Origin: Deltaproteobacteria bacterium
GTDB taxonomy: Bacteria; Desulfobacterota; Binatia; UBA9968; JAJDTQ01
Direction of reading: 5' to 3'
Assembly (NCBI GenBank): GCA_026712905.1
Contig: JAPOPM010000067.1
Location: forward strand, 1 to 63,199
Length of the DNA: 63,199 nt
Position 1 is the stretch's first letter, and each line of letters begins with the position of its first letter. The notes beneath the pieces are model-generated. The model ran no database searches. It was given only the letters and a program-made list of their open reading frames with translations, and was not told the origin of the DNA. Below, one piece after another: positions 59,356 through 63,199 of the stretch. Both the position numbers and the translations under genes were made by a program.

Positions 59356-61086
59356 TCAAGACACTGCGTCCCGCCGCAACTCCTTTGTCGCGGCCTCATC
59401 GATGACCCATTGCTCCGGCAGCCGCACCTTCTCATCGTCGCCACCGGTGAAGCGCACCACCACGCCGTAGTCGCGGGCGGCCGCGGCGGCGGTGATGTAG
59501 CCGTACACCACGTCCGCGCGCACGCGTTCGAGGTCGCGTTTCATGGGGTCGCCGTAGCCGCCTCCGCCGGGGTGGTTCAGTTGCACGCTGCGGTCGCCGC
59601 CCAGATGGGTCTGGGCCTTGGGGTTCGGGCGCTCGCCGCCGTCGAGGATGAACTCGCCGGGGAGCCCCGGACCGCCGCCCATGATGCCGGGGGCGGCGTA
59701 TCGGGTGCGGTCGAGGATGCCGTTGACGCTCCACTGTCCGTGGGCGCGGTTGGCGAATTCGGTGAACTGGCCGAGGCCGCCGCGCCAGGTGCCGGCGCCG
59801 CCGGAATCCACCCGCAACGCGCGCCGGCGCATGACCAGCGGCGACAGGCTCTCGATGACCTCCGCGGGCACGCCGGCGACGCCGCTGGGGAAGCCCACCG
59901 CGCTCAGCCCGTCCTTCGTGGGACGGGCGCCCGTGCCGCCCACCTGGAACACCGTGAGATTGAACGCCGGGTCCTGGCCGCGCCACACGCTGAGCCAGAT
60001 GGGGTCCGCGCTCGGCGCCATGAGCTTTCCGGGAAGCGCCTTGGCCAGCGCGGTGAACACCGCGGTGGGCACGAAGTGGCCCACGGTCTGCCGCGCCGCC
60101 ACCGGCGCCGGTTCGTTGGCGTTGAGGATGCTCCCCGCGGGCGCGCTCACGTGCACCGGACGGAAGCTGCCCTCGTTGTGGGGCACGTCGGGATAGATGG
60201 CCGCCTTGGCCGCGAAGCTGGCATAGGCGTGGGTGTAGTTCATCACCACGTTGATGCCGCGGTGGCTCTGGGGCGACGAGCCGGTGAAGTCGATGAAGAT
60301 CTCGTCGCCCCGCACCTCCAGCTTCGTCTTGATGTAGATCGGCTCCTCGAAGCCGTCGCTCCAGGTCTCCCCTTCCCACGCGCCGTCCTCGAGGTCGGCA
60401 ATGGCCGCGCGCACCGCCTTCTCCGAGCGGCTGATGATCTCCTCGGCGACGGGATCGAAGCTGTCCAGCTCGAACTCGTCCATGGTCTCGATGAGCGCCC
60501 GGCCGCCGGCGTCGTTGCAGGCGGACTGGGCGTAGAAGTCGCTCACCACCTCGTGGGGCAGCCGCACGTTGGCGCGGATCATCTTGAGCAGGATGGGGTC
60601 GGGCTCCCCCGCGTGGAAGAGCTTCATGATGGGGATGCGGAGCCCCTCCTCGTACACCTCCCGGGCCTCGGCGGAAAGGATGCGGCCGCCGATGTCCGCC
60701 GCGTGGCAGGTGTTGGCGAAGAACGCCACGAGCTGCCCGGCCCGGAAGATGGGCGTGGTGATGGTGATGTCGTTGACGTGCCCGGCGGTCTGCCACGGGT
60801 CGTTGGTGATCAGCACGTCGCCGGGCGCCAGCGTGTCCGCCGGGAACTCCCGCAGGAAGTGCCCCATGGACGTGGCCATGGCGTTGATGTGGCCCGGCGT
60901 GCCGCTGACCGATTGCGCCACCATGCGGCCCTTGGTGTCGAACAGGCCGCAGGCCAAGTCCTGGCTCTCCCGCACGATGGTGCTGAAGGCCGTGCGCATC
61001 AGCGCGTCCTGCTGCTCGTTGGCCACCGACAGGAGCCGGTTCCAGATGACCTCGAGAGTTACGGGATCGATGACAGGCTTACTCAT
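59356..61086 (-). CDS. hyuB: Hydantoinase B/oxoprolinase family protein
   Basis: A 576-residue HyuB subunit. DPVTLEVIWNRLLSVANEQQ is the typical N-terminus; RESQDLACGLFDTKGRMVAQ, PGDVLITNDPWQTAGHVNDI with His/Asp metal candidates, and DFTGSSPQSHRGINVVMNYT are family blocks. The C-terminus LNHPGGGGYGDPMKRDLERV is conserved. Together with HyuA it forms an ATP-dependent N-methylhydantoinase, 5-oxoprolinase or acetone carboxylase-like enzyme. ATG 61086 overlaps the hyuA stop by 8 bases. Confidence 0.93.
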   Translation of the reverse strand: MSKPVIDPVTLEVIWNRLLSVANEQQDALMRTAFSTIVRESQDLACGLFDTKGRMVAQSVSGTPGHINAMATSMGHFLREFPADTLAPGDVLITNDPWQTAGHVNDITITTPIFRAGQLVAFFANTCHAADIGGRILSAEAREVYEEGLRIPIMKLFHAGEPDPILLKMIRANVRLPHEVVSDFYAQSACNDAGGRALIETMDEFELDSFDPVAEEIISRSEKAVRAAIADLEDGAWEGETWSDGFEEPIYIKTKLEVRGDEIFIDFTGSSPQSHRGINVVMNYTHAYASFAAKAAIYPDVPHNEGSFRPVHVSAPAGSILNANEPAPVAARQTVGHFVPTAVFTALAKALPGKLMAPSADPIWLSVWRGQDPAFNLTVFQVGGTGARPTKDGLSAVGFPSGVAGVPAEVIESLSPLVMRRRALRVDSGGAGTWRGGLGQFTEFANRAHGQWSVNGILDRTRYAAPGIMGGGPGLPGEFILDGGERPNPKAQTHLGGDRSVQLNHPGGGGYGDPMKRDLERVRADVVYGYITAAAAARDYGVVVRFTGGDDEKVRLPEQWVIDEAATKELRRDAVS

Positions 61087-63154
61087 AGTCGAACTCTACG
61101 ATCACGTTCAGATTATCGTCAACCCGGGCGCGGCTGCGGGCGGTCACCACCAGGGTGGATTCCCGCTCCTCCACGATGGCCGGCCCCGGGAAGGTCATTC
61201 CCGGCGTCAGGGAATAGCGGTCGTAGACCGCGGTCTCGACGAATTGTCCCCGGCCCGCCGAGTACACCGGGCGGGTACCCTTCTGCGCCTTGGCCCCTAC
61301 CGCCCTGGCACCGCGGGTCGAGAAGTTCAGCGGCTGCTCCGGCCCCCGCGCCACCACGCGCCAGTTGATCACCTCCACCACCACGTCCGGAACCGTCCGC
61401 CCGTACATGTGCTCGTAAGTGCGCTCGAAGGCCTCGGTGATGGCGCCCAGATGGGTCGCGTCGAGGACGCCGTCGGGAATGGGCACCGACACCTCATGGC
61501 CCTGCCCGGTGTAGCGCATGTCCGCGGTACGCTCGTAGACGATCTCGTCCGGCGCCAGTCCCGACTGCTCCAGGATGGCGCGCCCCTCCGCGCACATTCC
61601 GTCGAACATGCCGTTGACAAAGGACCAGTCCAAATCGTCCAGCAGGCTGTAGGCGCTGCGCACGAAGTCGAAGGCCAGCGGCGCCGCCAGCAGCCCGAAG
61701 GTCGAGCCCACGCCCGCCCCCATGGGCGAGATGAGCGTGGGTAGGTGCAGCAACTCCGCCACGTGGCAGCCGTGCACCGGCCCGGCGCCGCCGAAGGCAT
61801 ACATGGGCAGCTCCCGCGGGTCCTTGCCGCGTTCCCCCAGATGCGCCCGGGCGGCGTTGGCCATGTTCTCGTTGACGATCTGGTGGATGCCCCAGGCCAC
61901 CTCCTCCACGCGCATGTCGAGGTTGCCCGCGACGCCGGCAAGGGCCTGCCGGGCCGCTTCCACGTCGAGCTTCATCTCGCCGCCGAGGAAGTAGTCGGGA
62001 TCGAAGTAGCCCAGGATCAGGTTGGCGTCGGTGACCGTCGCGCCCGCGCCGCCACGGCCATAGCAGGCCGGCCCGGGCTCGGCCCCGGCGCTGTCGGGTC
62101 CCACCTTGAGGAGCCCGAGCGCGTCCACCCGGGCGATGCTGCCGCCGCCGGCGCCGATCTCGATCATGTCGATGACCGGTATCTTGATGGGCAGGCCGCT
62201 GCCCTTGCGGAAGCGGTAGACCCGGTCCACCTCGAACTCCCGGGCCTTGAGCGGGTAGCCGTTCTCCACCGCGCACAGCTTGGCGGTGGTACCGCCCATG
62301 TCGAAGGAAAGGAGGTCGGGATAGCCCGCGCGCTGTCCCAGCGCGGCCGCCGCCAGCGCCCCCGCCGCCGGCCCCGACTCGAGCATCCGCACCGGGAACC
62401 GGGCCGCCGTCTCCGGGGTGCCGATGCCACCGCTGGAGAGCATCACGAAGAAGCTGCCGCTGAACTGGAGGTCGTCCAGCCGCTGCTGCAGCTCCTGGAG
62501 ATAGGCGGCCACGCGTTCCTGCACGTAGACGTTGGCGGCGGTGGTGCTGGTGCGCTGGAACTCGCGGATCTCGGGCACCACGTCGGCGCTCACGGACACG
62601 CGGATGTCCGGCGCTACCTCGGCGATGAGCTCCCGGGTGCGGCGCTCGTGGACGGCGTTGCGGAAGCTGTTGAGGTAGCACACCGCGATGGCCCGGACGC
62701 CCTTGTCCCGGAGCTCCGCCACCAGGCTCCGCACGAAGTCCTCATCCAGGGGCTTGAGCACGGTTCCGTCCGCGACGACCCTCTCCGGCACGTCGAAGCG
62801 CAGGTAGCGCGGCACCAGCGGCCTGGGCAACTCGAGATCGAGGTCGTAGAGCTCGTAGCGGTGCTCGCGGCCGATCTCCAGCGCGTCCCGGAAACCCTCG
62901 GTGGTGAGCAGCGCGGTGAGGGCGCCCTTGCGCTCGATCAGGGCGTTGGTGACCAGCGTGGTGCCGTGCACCACCGTGCCCTGCCCGGCGCGGTCCACGA
63001 TGCCCGCCTCCAGCCCCTCGCGCATGGCCGTTTCCACCGCCACGCTGGGGTCTCCGTGGGTGGTCAGGGTCTTGCCGATGAAGGACGTGCCGTCATCCGC
63101 AACCAGGAGCAGATCCGTGAACGTCCCGCCGATGTCAACGCCGACACGATACAT
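61079..63154 (-). CDS. hyuA: Hydantoinase A/oxoprolinase family protein
   Basis: A 691-residue HyuA subunit with the ASKHA ATPase fold. YRVGVDIGGTFTDLLLVADD is the phosphate-1 motif; HGTTLVTNALIERKGALTAL, SFDMGGTTAKLCAVENG and IEIGAGGGSIARVDALGLLK are the other nucleotide and domain motifs; MYAFGGAGPVHGCHVAELLH ends the catalytic half. It activates the cyclic amide with ATP for ring opening by HyuB. ATG 63154 is unequivocal. It lies 3-4 bases after the stop of an incoming minus-strand gene. Confidence 0.94.
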   Translation of the reverse strand: MYRVGVDIGGTFTDLLLVADDGTSFIGKTLTTHGDPSVAVETAMREGLEAGIVDRAGQGTVVHGTTLVTNALIERKGALTALLTTEGFRDALEIGREHRYELYDLDLELPRPLVPRYLRFDVPERVVADGTVLKPLDEDFVRSLVAELRDKGVRAIAVCYLNSFRNAVHERRTRELIAEVAPDIRVSVSADVVPEIREFQRTSTTAANVYVQERVAAYLQELQQRLDDLQFSGSFFVMLSSGGIGTPETAARFPVRMLESGPAAGALAAAALGQRAGYPDLLSFDMGGTTAKLCAVENGYPLKAREFEVDRVYRFRKGSGLPIKIPVIDMIEIGAGGGSIARVDALGLLKVGPDSAGAEPGPACYGRGGAGATVTDANLILGYFDPDYFLGGEMKLDVEAARQALAGVAGNLDMRVEEVAWGIHQIVNENMANAARAHLGERGKDPRELPMYAFGGAGPVHGCHVAELLHLPTLISPMGAGVGSTFGLLAAPLAFDFVRSAYSLLDDLDWSFVNGMFDGMCAEGRAILEQSGLAPDEIVYERTADMRYTGQGHEVSVPIPDGVLDATHLGAITEAFERTYEHMYGRTVPDVVVEVINWRVVARGPEQPLNFSTRGARAVGAKAQKGTRPVYSAGRGQFVETAVYDRYSLTPGMTFPGPAIVEERESTLVVTARSRARVDDNLNVIVEFDYE

Positions 63155-63157
63155 GGA

Positions 63158-63199
63158 CTACTGGGCGAACAGGTCCATCAGGGCGTCGGTCTGGTCCGC
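63158..63199 (-). CDS. C-terminal end of an unidentified gene (partial)
   Basis: The minus-strand frame entering at the window edge reads 13 residues, ADQTDALMDLFAQ, then TAG at 63160-63158, 3 bases before the hyuA start codon. The spacing is that of an operon. Too short to identify. Confidence 0.4.
   Translation of the reverse strand, partial: ADQTDALMDLFAQ

Noticed and set aside
1..63199. tRNA, rRNA, riboswitch and CRISPR signals across the window
   Set aside because: No cloverleaf with a TTCGA-type arm, no rRNA-like block and no regularly spaced repeats were recognised by eye; a covariance-model scan would be needed to exclude small RNAs.

Overview
This is a chromosomal window of high G+C (roughly two thirds by eye) from a diderm bacterium: it encodes three outer-membrane beta-barrel proteins with signal peptides, a MacA/MacB-type trans-envelope efflux pair and an orphan NuoB. 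The many catabolic genes (hydantoinase A/B, M20 amidohydrolase, amidase, allantoinase-like deacetylases, nitronate monooxygenase, SDRs, a ferric-type ABC permease) and the scattered palindromic repeats resemble genomes of uncultured soil or marine lineages such as Tectomicrobia or deep deltaproteobacterial groups. That placement is inference. No rRNA, tRNA or CRISPR array was recognised.

Layout. 1-253: tail of an IS110-type transposase abutting a palindromic repeat. 329-9493: housekeeping and stress genes (ornithine cyclodeaminase family, queG, apaH, doxX-like, tag, VOC protein, GST), then a MacB-MacA pair. 9637-12536: a lower-GC island holding a decayed STAND/NACHT-like ATPase gene, a retropepsin-like aspartic protease and a small partner protein. 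12771-18090: two paralogous NodB-fold deacetylases around an enoyl-CoA hydratase and a nitronate monooxygenase, then an AlkA-like glycosylase.

18213-29601 is the most striking block. A polyprenyl-phosphate-mannose synthase-like GT2-GtrA protein is followed by three tandem multi-pass proteins with C-terminal TPR arrays that look like bacterial relatives of eukaryotic TMTC O-mannosyltransferases. Next come a GT22 (ALG9-like) mannosyltransferase and, convergent, a GDP-mannose-forming ManC. Together they could form a complete lipid-linked mannose glycosylation pathway.

29701-34677: a frameshifted membrane protein, a beta-barrel, a TIGR04282-like glycosyltransferase divergent from a TVP38/DedA protein, and a mercuric-reductase-like flavoprotein. 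34810-39994: a beta-barrel, then a minus-strand redox/iron gene string (nuoB, Rieske ferredoxin, monothiol glutaredoxin, truncated globin, ferritin-like/VIT1 fusion, tandem SagB-type oxidoreductase). 40146-46794: BtuF-like binding protein, FxsA, a MATE transporter with no canonical start at its homologous N-terminus, a repeat-rich gap, two SDR paralogs and a two-domain ABC permease.

46799-63199: a Phd/VapC toxin-antitoxin pair, VOC protein, amidase, Na+:alanine symporter, beta-barrel, a four-gene catabolic string (amidohydrolase, HMGL-type carboxyltransferase, CinA-C protein, M20 peptidase), a heme-oxygenase-fold protein, a Lon N-domain protein with a near-consensus promoter, an SDR/KDPG-aldolase pair, hydantoinase B and A, and the last codons of an incoming minus-strand gene.
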